A DNA stretch of 64,000 bases, taken from NCBI GenBank assembly GCA_028819575.1, contig JAPPLB010000118.1, positions 1 to 64,000 on the forward strand, read 5' to 3'. The notes beneath the pieces are model-generated. The model was not told the DNA's origin, did not search any database, and was given only the letters and a program-made list of their open reading frames with translations. Shown in pieces: positions 7,938 through 17,486 of the stretch. This stretch comes from Bryobacterales bacterium. Lineage in GTDB: Bacteria; Acidobacteriota; Terriglobia; Bryobacterales; UBA6623. Within the stretch, counting starts at the first letter, position 1. Each line of letters opens with the position of its first letter. Both the position numbers and the translations under genes were made by a program.

Positions 7938-10109
7938 ATGAAAGCAATCGTTCTGTTGGTGGCCGCGGTGCTGCCTGCATCCGCCCAGCCCATCATCACA
8001 GAAAGCACTCCCGACATACGCACCGGCATCTACAACGGCAAACGCGTGACCTTCGAGGTCGTTGACGGTCTGGCCGTTGTGGAAGGTGACATCATTCTCG
8101 GAACCGCTGAGGATCTGAAACTTCCTGAGAGCGGACAGCAGGTCATCGAGAAGCCGAAGGACTATCAACCGAAAGCGCTCGTGATTGCAGATGATTTCTC
8201 GGAGCGGCTGTGGCCCGAAGGCGCCATCCCTTATGCGATCGACGACAGCCTGCCCAACCCGCAGCGCGTCCTCGATGCCATCGAGCACTGGAACGATAAC
8301 ACCGTGATTCGACTGGTGGAAAGGACTCGCGAGAAAGACTGGGTGAACTTCGTCAAGCATGAAGACAGATGTGCTTCCTGGATAGGCAAGAAAGGCGGCG
8401 AGCAGGAGATTACTGTTCCCGAAAGGTGCGGCACCGGCGGGATCATCCACGAGATCGGTCACGCGGCCGGTCTCTATCACGAGCAGTCACGAGAAGACCG
8501 CGACAGCCATGTGGAGGTGCTGTTCGACAACATCGACAAGCGTTATATATTCGCCTCCAACCAACGTATCAGGACAGCAGATGATATTGGCCCGTACGAC
8601 TACGGGTCGATCATGCACTACTCCGCGTTTGGCTTTTCGAGAAACTATCAACCTACTATCGAAACCATCCCGCCCGGCATCCCGATCGGACAGCGGGAAG
8701 GTCTCTCTCCAGGGGACATTGACGGAATAGCCGAGATGTACGGCGAGCCGCCTCTGACGACCACGATCTCCACGAACCCCGAAGGCTTGAGGGTCAAGGT
8801 GGATGGACGGACCATCAGGACGCCCAAGAGCTTCGACTGGCCGGAAGGGACACGCCATACCATTTCCGTTCCTGAATCTCAGGGTGACAACGAGGAACGC
8901 TTCCTGTTTGTCAAATGGAGCGATGGAGGAGAGCGGGAACACGACATAGAGGCCTCTTCCGAGACGAGAGTGTTTACGGCTCACATGATTCAACAGTTCA
9001 AGCTGCAATCAGGTGCTCAACCTTCCGAAGGAGGAGAGGTGATCTTAGTCCCCGCATCGCCTGACGGTTTCTACACGAACCGTTCCTATGTTGTGGTCAA
9101 TGCGGTCCCCGGAAATGGCTACTCGTTTGCCTGGTGGCAAGGTCGAGTCTGGGCCGGGTTACACGGGTACTCGGGGAATCCATTAGAAGTTCCCGTTAGG
9201 GTGGACGGTTTGAACTATACGGCCCTTTTCACAAGGCGGCCGCTCACCACCATCTCCACGAACGCGCCCGGTCGTAGAGCAGTAATCGACGGCAAGGAAT
9301 GGTGGCTTCCGATGAACTTCCTCTGGGATGCCAGCAGCATTCACTCCATCGGAGTCACCGATGTCGTTCAATCGGGGCCTTCCAGAGCCAGCCGATGGGT
9401 CTTCAGGGATTGGAGCGACGGCGGCGGTATGACGCATACCATCAGGGTTCCCGATCAACCCTCTACCTTTACCGCATACTTCGGCGAACAGCATCTGCTG
9501 ACGAAGGAGATATTGCTCTCGGAGGAAAGAGGGTCTATCTACGCGAGCCCGGCTTCGGACGATGGCTTTTATGATGCGGGAACGCCTTTGCAGTTGACCG
9601 CGATCCCTAAAACCGGATACGAGTTCTCGTTCTGGGCCAATTGGAACGATGGAGGCCTCAGCGCGCACACATCTGAGAATCCCACAACCCTGACGATGGA
9701 TGAGCAAGGGTGGATAGCAGCCGGTTTCACGCTATCCAGGATGCTTATCTCGGGAGCGGCTCCCCGGGAGTTTTCTCTTCCGTCCGTCGAAAGACCGATC
9801 TTCTTCAGTGGGCGCTACAGTTACACGGTGAATGTTCCCGAGGACGCAACCGGACTGCGGGTGAACCTGAAAACGAAAACCGCCGACGTAGATGTGGACC
9901 TGCATGTCAACCACGGTTCGGATGCAATTCTGTCTGACGGAAGAGTCGTCTCCGACCACTCCTCGGAGGGTCCCTTCGGCGATGAATCCGTCTACATCAC
10001 CCGCAGCACCGACCCCCCGTTGCGTGCGGGAACGTACTTCATCTCCTTCACGCTGTGGACAACCGGCAAGAGAGTAGAAGCGACTATATCCGCGACTGTG
10101 GAGGAGTGA
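7938..10109 (+). CDS. secreted astacin-family (M12A) metalloprotease with C-terminal repeat and PPC domains
   Basis: 723 residues. A signal peptide (MKAIVLLVAAVLPASA) is followed by a propeptide-like region and an astacin domain. The zinc motif HEIGHAAGLYHE starts at residue 171 (ligands H171, H175, H181, catalytic E172), and the Met-turn SIMHY has its Met at about 226. Two PEGA-like segments (ISTNPEGLRVKVDG, ISTNAPGRRAVIDG) alternate with InlB/'bacterial repeat' segments (GGEVILVPASPDGFY, GSIYASPASDDGFY). The last about 80 residues look like a PPC domain. It probably acts outside the cell on proteins. The conserved astacin Tyr following SIMHY is present. No operon partner is seen. Confidence 0.9.
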   Translation: MKAIVLLVAAVLPASAQPIITESTPDIRTGIYNGKRVTFEVVDGLAVVEGDIILGTAEDLKLPESGQQVIEKPKDYQPKALVIADDFSERLWPEGAIPYAIDDSLPNPQRVLDAIEHWNDNTVIRLVERTREKDWVNFVKHEDRCASWIGKKGGEQEITVPERCGTGGIIHEIGHAAGLYHEQSREDRDSHVEVLFDNIDKRYIFASNQRIRTADDIGPYDYGSIMHYSAFGFSRNYQPTIETIPPGIPIGQREGLSPGDIDGIAEMYGEPPLTTTISTNPEGLRVKVDGRTIRTPKSFDWPEGTRHTISVPESQGDNEERFLFVKWSDGGEREHDIEASSETRVFTAHMIQQFKLQSGAQPSEGGEVILVPASPDGFYTNRSYVVVNAVPGNGYSFAWWQGRVWAGLHGYSGNPLEVPVRVDGLNYTALFTRRPLTTISTNAPGRRAVIDGKEWWLPMNFLWDASSIHSIGVTDVVQSGPSRASRWVFRDWSDGGGMTHTIRVPDQPSTFTAYFGEQHLLTKEILLSEERGSIYASPASDDGFYDAGTPLQLTAIPKTGYEFSFWANWNDGGLSAHTSENPTTLTMDEQGWIAAGFTLSRMLISGAAPREFSLPSVERPIFFSGRYSYTVNVPEDATGLRVNLKTKTADVDVDLHVNHGSDAILSDGRVVSDHSSEGPFGDESVYITRSTDPPLRAGTYFISFTLWTTGKRVEATISATVEE

Positions 10110-10457
10110 ACCCCTGCCAAGCGACGAACGTAGGTATTAGTTGTCCCACGCGATTCTGACTCACTACCTGAGCTCAGCGAGGTCAACATTGAGCCAGAGA
10201 TCGGCGTGCGCGAGTGACCTGTTCTGCTGTTGGTGCCCCTTGCCCTTTTGCCCCACCACGGAAGACCCTGTATCCATCCACATGCATCAGTCTCCACCAA
10301 CACGACGCCTCGCCCCATGCCCCTCTCCAGGGATGGATAATGTCAGGAGTGTGTCACACAGGAGCCCAAAGACCCTGTCTAGGGCTTCAGCCTGGGGAGG
10401 CATCAGAAGCAGTAAACGTTAGAATAGGAACCCTATGGGGCAACCGAAAAGTCGATA
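10110..10457. other. intergenic upstream of the helicase operon
   Basis: About 350 bp without a supported gene. Open frames here are short and unrecognised. The stretch probably contains the promoter of the helicase operon. TTAGAAT near 10420-10426 could be a -10 element, but no convincing -35 partner is seen. Confidence 0.4.
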
Positions 10458-12614
10458 GTGAACAAACACGAAGAAAAGGTGGGCATCTTTACCGCCATGG
10501 ACCGCCTCCGTTTGCTTCAACTCATGACCCGACGTGCAATGGCGGAACGGCGCGCGAGGGCTTGTAAGCAAGAAGATGAGGGATCTGATGCCCCGCGTGA
10601 CGAAAGCAAGGGCTTACAAACCGGCATTATTCCTGATCGCTGGTGCCTAGTCCCCGAAGGAGTCTCGCTCTATGACTGGCAGCGCATGTGTTTACCTCTC
10701 TGGCTGGCGCACGGTCGTGGAACCGTCAAAGTGGCGACAGGCGGCGGAAAGACTCTGTTTGCCCTAGCGGTAGCGCAGCAACTCCAAAATGAGCGGGAGC
10801 CCGATCTGCGCTTTGTGGTGGTCGTACCGACAATCCCTCTAATGTACCAGTGGCGTGACGAAGTGCGTCTCGGGAATCTTCCGCATTCCGCGATCGCCTT
10901 GATGGGTGGAGGCGAAGAACTGCCCTCGCTATCAGGGGTTCGTGTCCTAATTTGCGTCTTGAACTCCGCTCGCAAGAAGCTTGCTGCACTTGTCAAGAAG
11001 GCAGACTGGAGGCAGCGGATGCTTCTTGTCGTTGATGAGTGTCACCGCTCCAACGCGACGCAGGCGCGTCAAATCTTCGATGCGGCGCCACAGTACACCC
11101 TCGGCCTTTCGGCGACGCCGGAGCAGGAACTGGAGGCGGAGAATCTGCCTACCGACGAAGCCTATGAGAAAAGCTTTGTCGGCCAAGCTTTGGGGCCAAT
11201 CATCTACGACTTCACGATTAGTCAGAGTCTAGCCGCCGGATTACTCACGCCCTTCCAAGTGTGGCACATTGCATTGTCGTTGGCTCCAGGGGAGGCCAAA
11301 GAACACAGTCGGCTGAGCCGGGAAATCAGCGACCTTCGCAAGGTTCTACAGGCTCGTCACAGCAAGAGCAGATCTCACCAGGGGTTTCTCGCTTGGTGCC
11401 AGTCGCAGGCTAGTCGAGGCGGGCCTGCTGCGATCGAGGCTGAGCGCTTCGTCGGACTTGCCAACCGGCGCAAGCGGCTCCTTTACCGAGCCACAGCGCG
11501 AGCGGATGTGACGCTAGCAATCCTCTCGGAATCGGTCTCCAATCCCGATGGGCGCACCATCGTGTTTCACGAATCTATTGAGGAGATCGAAGCCCTATTC
11601 CTCCGTGCGACCGAGCAGAGCATTCCGGCTGTGCTTGAGCATAGCCAGCTACCGGGCAGCCTTCGCGCTGAGAATATTGAGGCATTTCGACAAGGGACTG
11701 CCCAAGTGATCATTAGCGCCAAGTCTCTTATTGAGGGCTTCAACGTGCCCTCGGCTGACTTAGGAATCATCGCCGCATCCTCCGGCTCGGTGCGGCAGAG
11801 GATTCAGAGCCTCGGTCGAATGCTGCGTCGGAAGCCCAGTGGCCGTGGGGCACGCATCGTCGTGCTCTACGTACGAGACACTGAGGACGAAGCCATCTAT
11901 GAGAAGGCCGCTTGGGAGGATGTGGTCGGCACGGAACGCAATCGGTACTTTGTCTGGCGCGGTCCAGTTGACGGAAAAGGCTGGACCATGGGACTTGAGG
12001 AAGCCCCGGGGCCGCCCCGTTGCTACAGACCTTCATCACGGGAAGTCGATGTCGATAGCCTCAAAAAGGGAGACCCTTACCCGGGCAAGCCAGATGGGTT
12101 GGACCTGCGGGTAGATCAAGACGGCAACCTTCGCACAGAGGGCAATGCTCTGGTTCCAGTTGCAAGTGAAATCATTGAGGCCATCCTAGAACACAATCCA
12201 TACCGCCGTGCCAAGCGTACACCAGCTGGGCACTTGATCGTGCGCATAGATCCTCATAACTCGAAAGGAGTGGAATGGCGCTATCTCGGTAAAATCGAAC
12301 TCACGGACGATGGCAACGAGGAGACGGCCATCAGGCTTCAGCTCAAACAAATATCCGGGCGGCGGGTAATTGCCCATGAGGATGAGCGCCGGAAGGGAAT
12401 CGTACCTTTCGCTCTGGGCCCTGAGGCAAGTTGCTCGCCAGAGGCCGGTGAGGCGCGGAACCGGCTCCTCGAATGGGTTCGCGGCGTCGAAAAGAGCAAG
12501 GGCATCAAAGCCCGGGAACTCTACTGGGATAAGAATACCCGATACTGGCTAGAGATCAGTGGCCAGCGGATCGAGTATCACGGCCCCCTCGCCCCTTTGG
12601 AGTTCAGGACATGA
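10458..12614 (+). CDS. SF2 (XPB/Ssl2-like) DECH-box helicase with C-terminal shared module
   Basis: 718 residues from GTG 10458. ATG 10497, 13 residues in, has AAAGGTGGG upstream and may be the true start. Motifs: Q-motif-like LYDWQRMCLPLW, Walker A TGGGKT at 94-99, DECH at 193-196, LSATP near 217 and the motif VI-like QSLGRMLRRKP near 450. These define a complete two-RecA ATP-dependent helicase of the COG1061 type. Residues about 538-620 carry GDPYPGKPDGLDLRVDQDGNL followed by GHLIVRID...WRYLGKIEL. By eye this module recurs in both downstream proteins. The stop overlaps the next start (ATGA). A role in defence or nucleic-acid processing is inference only. Confidence 0.85.
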   Translation: MNKHEEKVGIFTAMDRLRLLQLMTRRAMAERRARACKQEDEGSDAPRDESKGLQTGIIPDRWCLVPEGVSLYDWQRMCLPLWLAHGRGTVKVATGGGKTLFALAVAQQLQNEREPDLRFVVVVPTIPLMYQWRDEVRLGNLPHSAIALMGGGEELPSLSGVRVLICVLNSARKKLAALVKKADWRQRMLLVVDECHRSNATQARQIFDAAPQYTLGLSATPEQELEAENLPTDEAYEKSFVGQALGPIIYDFTISQSLAAGLLTPFQVWHIALSLAPGEAKEHSRLSREISDLRKVLQARHSKSRSHQGFLAWCQSQASRGGPAAIEAERFVGLANRRKRLLYRATARADVTLAILSESVSNPDGRTIVFHESIEEIEALFLRATEQSIPAVLEHSQLPGSLRAENIEAFRQGTAQVIISAKSLIEGFNVPSADLGIIAASSGSVRQRIQSLGRMLRRKPSGRGARIVVLYVRDTEDEAIYEKAAWEDVVGTERNRYFVWRGPVDGKGWTMGLEEAPGPPRCYRPSSREVDVDSLKKGDPYPGKPDGLDLRVDQDGNLRTEGNALVPVASEIIEAILEHNPYRRAKRTPAGHLIVRIDPHNSKGVEWRYLGKIELTDDGNEETAIRLQLKQISGRRVIAHEDERRKGIVPFALGPEASCSPEAGEARNRLLEWVRGVEKSKGIKARELYWDKNTRYWLEISGQRIEYHGPLAPLEFRT

Positions 12615-13312
12615 CAACCTTCATGTATGAACCCGAACGGCGGCCCTATCCACGTTGGATGGGCCCGTTTTCACCAGCACGGGGAACTCGGTCGGGATTT
12701 CGTTTTCACCGAGGTCGGTTAGGGACATGGGTACAGGACGAGTTCAAGAGAAGTTTTTGGCCCGTGCTCGATTGTCGTGGAACGAAACTGTTAACTAACC
12801 TCGTTAGGCGTGAGTGGGGTGGCGGCCGCATACTCCTGTTGCCGACCGGTTTGGTGGTGAAACCACTTCAAGGGGATGACGAAGTCGGGCGTCGTGTCGT
12901 CATTGGGCGGTTTCGCGGCCCTGTTGTTCTCCAGAGACCGGATGGGAGGACCTTCAACCTCAATTATCCTGGCGATCTCCAGCCTGGAGACCCATGGACG
13001 GGGCCCAAGACGACCGGACTGGAATGCGCTATCCAGTCAGACGGTTCGCTCGTCTGCAAGTGGTACCACCCGACCCGACTCGGAAAGGAAACCATTACAG
13101 AACAGTTGCATGGGGCCGATCACACCTTGGCAAGCGGATTTAGAAGGGTGCGGCCCATAGATGTTGGCGGTCGCGTCCGCGTCACTGCAAATGGACACGT
13201 CATCACGAACCGTCAAACGTGGACCGAAGAATGGATAGCATTCTATGTCGGTCGAATTGATCCTACCTCGTGGACGAACTGGAATAGGTGGACAGGGAGA
13301 ACCAGCACATGA
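12611..13312 (+). CDS. unrecognised protein with the shared module, helicase partner B
   Basis: 233 residues, family not recognised. The start codon overlaps the helicase stop (ATGA), implying translational coupling. No signal peptide or membrane segment is seen, and the composition suggests beta-rich soluble domains. Around residues 68-105 it has GGGRILLLPTGLVVKP...VVIGRF. From residue 126 it has GDPWTGPKTTGLECAIQSDG, and near 188-220 GGRVRVTANGHVI...FYVGRID...W. The second and third segments line up, in the same order, with the helicase C-terminus and with the next protein. Function is unknown; substrate or target recognition for the helicase is my inference. Confidence 0.75.
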   Translation: MTTFMYEPERRPYPRWMGPFSPARGTRSGFRFHRGRLGTWVQDEFKRSFWPVLDCRGTKLLTNLVRREWGGGRILLLPTGLVVKPLQGDDEVGRRVVIGRFRGPVVLQRPDGRTFNLNYPGDLQPGDPWTGPKTTGLECAIQSDGSLVCKWYHPTRLGKETITEQLHGADHTLASGFRRVRPIDVGGRVRVTANGHVITNRQTWTEEWIAFYVGRIDPTSWTNWNRWTGRTST

Positions 13313-14049
13313 CCACGCCGAAAATCTATCGTGGCGTCTGGCCGCGGAACGTCAGCAGGCTGGCCAAATACGCTGTCCGGATCGTCGGCGGAGAGTGGAA
13401 GATCACCGTTCTCTATGAGGTGGAGGCAGGTCTGCGCTATCTGGCTGTTGAAGGTGATGGCACTGACATCGTCGAGCGAATTAATGCTGTGAAGACGGGG
13501 CTCGGAGATAGGCTGGGCGGAGGTGCCTTCTATGTCAACGAGTACAGGCACGTGCTTGTCCCCGTCTCGAGCCATTCCTCGGGCCCCTCGCCCCACTACT
13601 ACTATGCGGGGCGACTCCAAGGAGACCTCAGCTTTGAGTTCGAGGGCCAGCCGTTGATAACCAGACCGCTTCATCCGAACGGCACGCCGTTGAATGCAGG
13701 AGAACGCTGGGTGGGACCCCGCCCAGGGATTCCCTATGTGCTCGCCGCCGGTGGCGACGATATCTATTATGAGACACCAGCGTTAACCGACGAGAATCCG
13801 CCGCGCGTACGCGCCTTAGTGACCCAGCGTGTCAAACTATCGAAGGTCTTACACAACCCGGCACTACTGGGCCACGCTGTTCGGCCAATTGCAAACATTC
13901 GTGGCCACCAAGGCGGGCGCTTCTACGTCAACGAGCACGGCGTAATGTTCACACCAGTGGACGCCGGGGATGGCAACGGCATGGATTACGTCTACTGCGG
14001 ACAGATTGACCGATCTGCATGGTTTCCAGAGCCGCCCATAGAAGATTAG
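13309..14049 (+). CDS. unrecognised protein with the shared module, helicase partner C
   Basis: 246 residues from ATG 13309, which overlaps the previous stop as ATGA; an in-frame start at 13288 would lengthen the overlap. It is apparently a paralogue of the preceding gene. Residues about 72-112 contain GGGAFYVNEYRHVLVPV...YYYAGRL, residue 131 onward GERWVGPRPGIPYVLAAGGD, and about 205-238 GGRFYVNEHGVMFTPVD...YVYCGQID. It is soluble, with no signal peptide or transmembrane segment. It closes the three-gene operon; the next gene, a pilin, lies 235 bp away with its own likely promoter. Function is unknown. Confidence 0.75.
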   Translation: MTTPKIYRGVWPRNVSRLAKYAVRIVGGEWKITVLYEVEAGLRYLAVEGDGTDIVERINAVKTGLGDRLGGGAFYVNEYRHVLVPVSSHSSGPSPHYYYAGRLQGDLSFEFEGQPLITRPLHPNGTPLNAGERWVGPRPGIPYVLAAGGDDIYYETPALTDENPPRVRALVTQRVKLSKVLHNPALLGHAVRPIANIRGHQGGRFYVNEHGVMFTPVDAGDGNGMDYVYCGQIDRSAWFPEPPIED

Positions 14050-14234
14050 CGACGCTTCGACGTTAGCTACACCTCTGAGCTTCGCTGCAAGCGCAAAGAT
14101 CCCATCCGTATCAGGCTGATTCGTGGGGCCAACTCCACTACACGCCGCATAACCTCTTCGCCGTCGAACAGGAACGCATAGATTGGCTCGACGTCGAGTA
14201 GTCCTCCACAGCACCCGGAATTGTTTTGCACTGA

Positions 14235-14262
14235 TTGGCTCCTTCAAACGTCTGACTACAAT
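14235..14262 (+). promoter_or_regulatory. likely sigma70 promoter for the pilin-like gene
   Basis: TTGGCT at 14235-14240, a 16-bp spacer and TACAAT at 14257-14262, followed by GGAGG at about 14275 just before ATG 14285. The match is moderate and not tested. Confidence 0.45.
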
Positions 14263-14284
14263 AGGAGAACGCAGGAGGTATTGC

Positions 14285-14749
14285 ATGCGGATTCGTCGCC
14301 GACGTGGATTCTCATTGATCGAATTGCTCATCGTGATAGCGATCATCCTGATCATCGCCGCGATCGCGATCCCCAAACTCACGAGCGCACGCATGGCGGC
14401 GTACGAGATGGCCGCGATTCGGGCGCTGCACACCATCAACACCGCACAGATCCAGTACTTCTCGACGTACGGCAGATACGCACAGTCGCTGATGGAACTC
14501 GGCCCTCCTGTCGGCAACGCCTCCTCTTCTCCGGCAGCCTCCGACCTCATTCCCGGCGACCTCTCTACGGGCATCAAATCAGGCTACGTCTTCACGATGG
14601 TCGGAACGCCTGGCGGATACACCGTCAACGCCGACCCTCAAACCTATGACGTGACGGGTTCGAGAACGTTCTACACCGACCACACCAACGTCATCAGGAA
14701 CCACTTCGGCAACGAACCCGCCAGCGAAAACGACGCCGAAATCCAGTAG
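14285..14749 (+). CDS. type IV pilin-like (prepilin) protein
   Basis: 154 residues. The type III signal MRIRRRRG|FSLIELLIVIAIILIIAAIAI is clear: prepilin peptidase would cut after Gly8, leaving Phe at +1 and Glu at +5, before a hydrophobic N-terminal helix. The globular part (AAIRALHTINTAQIQYFSTYGRYA, GYVFTMVGTPGGYTVNADP) matches the short pilins/pseudopilins common in Acidobacteria. GCAGGAGG precedes ATG 14285. No pilus assembly genes are in the window, so it may be an orphan or minor pilin. Confidence 0.9.
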   Translation: MRIRRRRGFSLIELLIVIAIILIIAAIAIPKLTSARMAAYEMAAIRALHTINTAQIQYFSTYGRYAQSLMELGPPVGNASSSPAASDLIPGDLSTGIKSGYVFTMVGTPGGYTVNADPQTYDVTGSRTFYTDHTNVIRNHFGNEPASENDAEIQ

Positions 14750-14849
14750 CCGACCCTCTGAGGATCTCTCGATCGAACTGCGGCGCGGGAGGCGCAGACA
14801 AGCTGTCCGAAAAGCAGCTCGAAAGGCCCATCAGAGCCAGAAAGCTATC

Positions 14850-15581
14850 ATGAAATCCGTGGGCGTCAACAAGGCCGTCATCCTCGCCGCCGGCCGTGGC
14901 ACACGCATGAAAGACCTCACCGTCGAGTGCCCCAAGCCCCTGCTGCCGCTGAACGGACGGCCGATGCTGGCCCACGTCATCGAAGCCATTGAGTCCACGG
15001 GCATTACCGAGATCCTTCTCATCGTTCGCTACAAGGCCGAGATGATCAAAGACTTCTTTCGTGACCACCCTCCGGCCCAGGCCTGCCTTACCTACAAGCA
15101 TCAGCCCGCGCAGGACGGAACCGGGAGTGCCACGTTACAGGCGCGCGAGTTCATTGGAGATGAGCCCTTCCTGCTCACCTTTGGAGACATCATCGTCGAA
15201 CCCTCGATCTACTCCCGTCTGATCGAGTTCGCCGAAGACGCCGCAGCCGTTCTCGCGCTCAAGAGCATGGACGACCCCTACCGCGGGGCGGCCGTATACG
15301 TTGAAGGCCGGCGCGTCACCCGGATCATCGAGAAGCCGCCTCGGGGCGCGTCGACCACGCCTTGGGGCAACGCCGGGATCTACTTCTTCCGGTCATCGAT
15401 CTTCACCGAACTGGAACGGATTCCGCTATCGCCCAGGGGCGAATATGAGCTTACGGATGCAATCGACCAACTCTTGGCGGCCGGTCAAACCTTGCACTGG
15501 GTGGAGATTCGAGGCCACTGGCGGGACGTAGGGCGTCCAGAAGATCTCACGGCGGCAGAGCACGCGCTAACCGGAAGGTAA
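14850..15581 (+). CDS. nucleotidyltransferase for sugar-1-phosphates (RmlA/GalU/HddC type)
   Basis: 243 residues. The N-terminal signature KAVILAAGRGTRMKDLT-x-x-CPKPLLPLNGRPM holds the nucleotide-binding GxGTRM loop and catalytic Lys. LLTFGDIIVEP supplies the metal-binding Asp, and the end HWRDVGRPEDLTAAEH is typical. It should make an NDP-sugar from NTP and sugar-1-phosphate for glycan synthesis. The exact sugar cannot be told from the sequence. It stands alone, converging on the F0 operon. Confidence 0.85.
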   Translation: MKSVGVNKAVILAAGRGTRMKDLTVECPKPLLPLNGRPMLAHVIEAIESTGITEILLIVRYKAEMIKDFFRDHPPAQACLTYKHQPAQDGTGSATLQAREFIGDEPFLLTFGDIIVEPSIYSRLIEFAEDAAAVLALKSMDDPYRGAAVYVEGRRVTRIIEKPPRGASTTPWGNAGIYFFRSSIFTELERIPLSPRGEYELTDAIDQLLAAGQTLHWVEIRGHWRDVGRPEDLTAAEHALTGR

Positions 15582-15742
15582 CCAGCTTGGCGCGACTTTG
15601 AACGCCGCTTCAAGCGAAACCAAGAGAACCATATTGATCGGCTTGAGCGAGTAATACTCCCGGCTGAGCGAGACGGAAGAGGAGGAGAAAACGGTCTTCC
15701 GCCTGCAACCGCCAAGCGGAGGGTCTGACCTCCCGCCCTGGT

Positions 15743-16282
15743 TCACTGGACCGATTCTCCCGGCAGCTCGTTGAGGAAGCGCTCGACCACTTCGCGCTGC
15801 TGACGCTCGGTCAGGGAGGATTGAATCAAACGTCCGGCGGCTCGGATCGCCAGGTCCGCTACGGTTTGGCGGATCTCCTGCAAGGCGGCTCGCCGCTCAG
15901 CTTCGAGCCGCTGCAGTCCCTGGTCGATACTCCGCTGCGACTCGGCCCGGGCGTCATCGAGGATCTGCCGACGCGACTCGTCCGCCTCTTCCCGTGCCCG
16001 CTGCACGATCTGCTGCGCCTGCTGCACCGCTTCGTCGATCTTGCGCTGGGTCTCTTCGGCGGCGCTCGCTGATTCGGCCCGCACCTTCTCCGCCTGCTTC
16101 AGAGCATCGTCGATCTTTAGCTCGCGCTCGTCGAGCATCTTGAGAATCGGTCCCCACGCGATCTTGTACAACGCGACCAGCAAAAAGAAGAACGAGAGGA
16201 CCGTCCAAATCATCAGCCCGGGCTCGAACCGCAGTAGCGGGTTCTCGCCGGACGCCAACAACAGGGCGTACAGATTCAACAT
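15743..16282 (-). CDS. atpF: F0F1 ATP synthase subunit b
   Basis: 179 residues. One N-terminal membrane helix (MIWTVLSFFFLLVALYKIAW) leads into the conserved PIL-x-ML-x-ER and a long charged amphipathic coiled coil rich in E/A/R/Q up to the C-terminus (LTERQQREVVERFLNEL). This is the peripheral stalk joining F0 to F1. It is the last gene of the reverse-strand F0 operon. No delta subunit or F1 gene follows; a convergent nucleotidyltransferase occupies the next locus. Confidence 0.93.
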   Translation of the reverse strand: MLNLYALLLASGENPLLRFEPGLMIWTVLSFFFLLVALYKIAWGPILKMLDERELKIDDALKQAEKVRAESASAAEETQRKIDEAVQQAQQIVQRAREEADESRRQILDDARAESQRSIDQGLQRLEAERRAALQEIRQTVADLAIRAAGRLIQSSLTERQQREVVERFLNELPGESVQ

Positions 16283-16296
16283 CTGTCGCTCCCCCC

Positions 16297-16623
<327 letters not shown>

Positions 16624-16658
16624 CTATCTCCTCTGGTAAACCTTGGACTGCTCTTCCT

Positions 16659-17486
16659 CTAATGAGTGGAATGAACCATCATCCCAATGAAAATCGCAGA
16701 CAGCAGCGTGAACACATACGCTTGGATGAACGCCACGATCAACTCCAACAAGCTGACCGCCACCGCCATCGGAACTGACACGAACAGGCCGACGAAGACG
16801 TTCTGAAAGATGAACACGAACGACAGCATCACCAGAATCACAATGTGGCCCGCCGTCATGTTGGCGCCAAGACGAATCGTCAGAGCGATCGGCTTGACGA
16901 AGGTGCCGATCACCTCGATCACGATCATCAGCGGCGCAATCACCAGCGGCGTACCCGGCGGCACCATGTGCTTGCAGTAGCCCACCGGCCCCATCACAAT
17001 GATCCCGGAAAGAATCATCGTCAGCAGCGTGATCAGCGCCAGCGTGCCCGTCACGTTCAAGTTGCTCGTCGCCGTATAGCCGCCCGGTACCATCCCGAGC
17101 AGATTGCACGTCAGGATGAAGAAGAACAACGTGCACAGGAACGGCGTGAACTTCCGGCCATACTTCTTGCCCATGTTCGCAATCGCGATGTTGTCGCGGA
17201 CGAAAACCACCACCGACTCCATGGCGTTCGTCAAACCCTTGGGGGCCGCCCCGCTGTTGATCCGCGACCGTCGGAAAGCATAGCCGAGCAGCAGGATCAG
17301 CACGCCCGCCGCGATCAACATGAACAACGCCGCTTTCGAGAACGGCGCGACCAGATCAAACGGCCACAGATGAAGGTCGGCGTTCGAGATGTGATGCATC
17401 ACCACATCCGCAATGGTTTCATCGCCTTCCCCGTGACCGCCCTCGGCGGCCGCGGCAGGATGCATGAATGGGATGGTCAGGCTCAT
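16659..17486 (-). CDS. atpB: F0F1 ATP synthase subunit a
   Basis: 275 residues with several membrane helices. The key half-channel motif is present: TFVKPIALTIRLGANMTAGHIVI, with the essential Arg in RLGANM, and the C-terminal LELIVAFIQAYVFTLLSAIFIG. The N-terminus has a His/Glu-rich stretch (EGGHGEGDETIADVVMHHISNADLHLWP). It overlaps the upstream atpI-like gene by 4 bp, so translation is probably coupled. Confidence 0.95.
   Translation of the reverse strand: MSLTIPFMHPAAAAEGGHGEGDETIADVVMHHISNADLHLWPFDLVAPFSKAALFMLIAAGVLILLLGYAFRRSRINSGAAPKGLTNAMESVVVFVRDNIAIANMGKKYGRKFTPFLCTLFFFILTCNLLGMVPGGYTATSNLNVTGTLALITLLTMILSGIIVMGPVGYCKHMVPPGTPLVIAPLMIVIEVIGTFVKPIALTIRLGANMTAGHIVILVMLSFVFIFQNVFVGLFVSVPMAVAVSLLELIVAFIQAYVFTLLSAIFIGMMVHSTH

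Noticed and set aside
10141-10422. Short frames between the astacin gene and the helicase operon
   Set aside because: Compositions are not coding-like, with no start context; a faint resemblance to IS transposase wording on the reverse strand was too weak to call.
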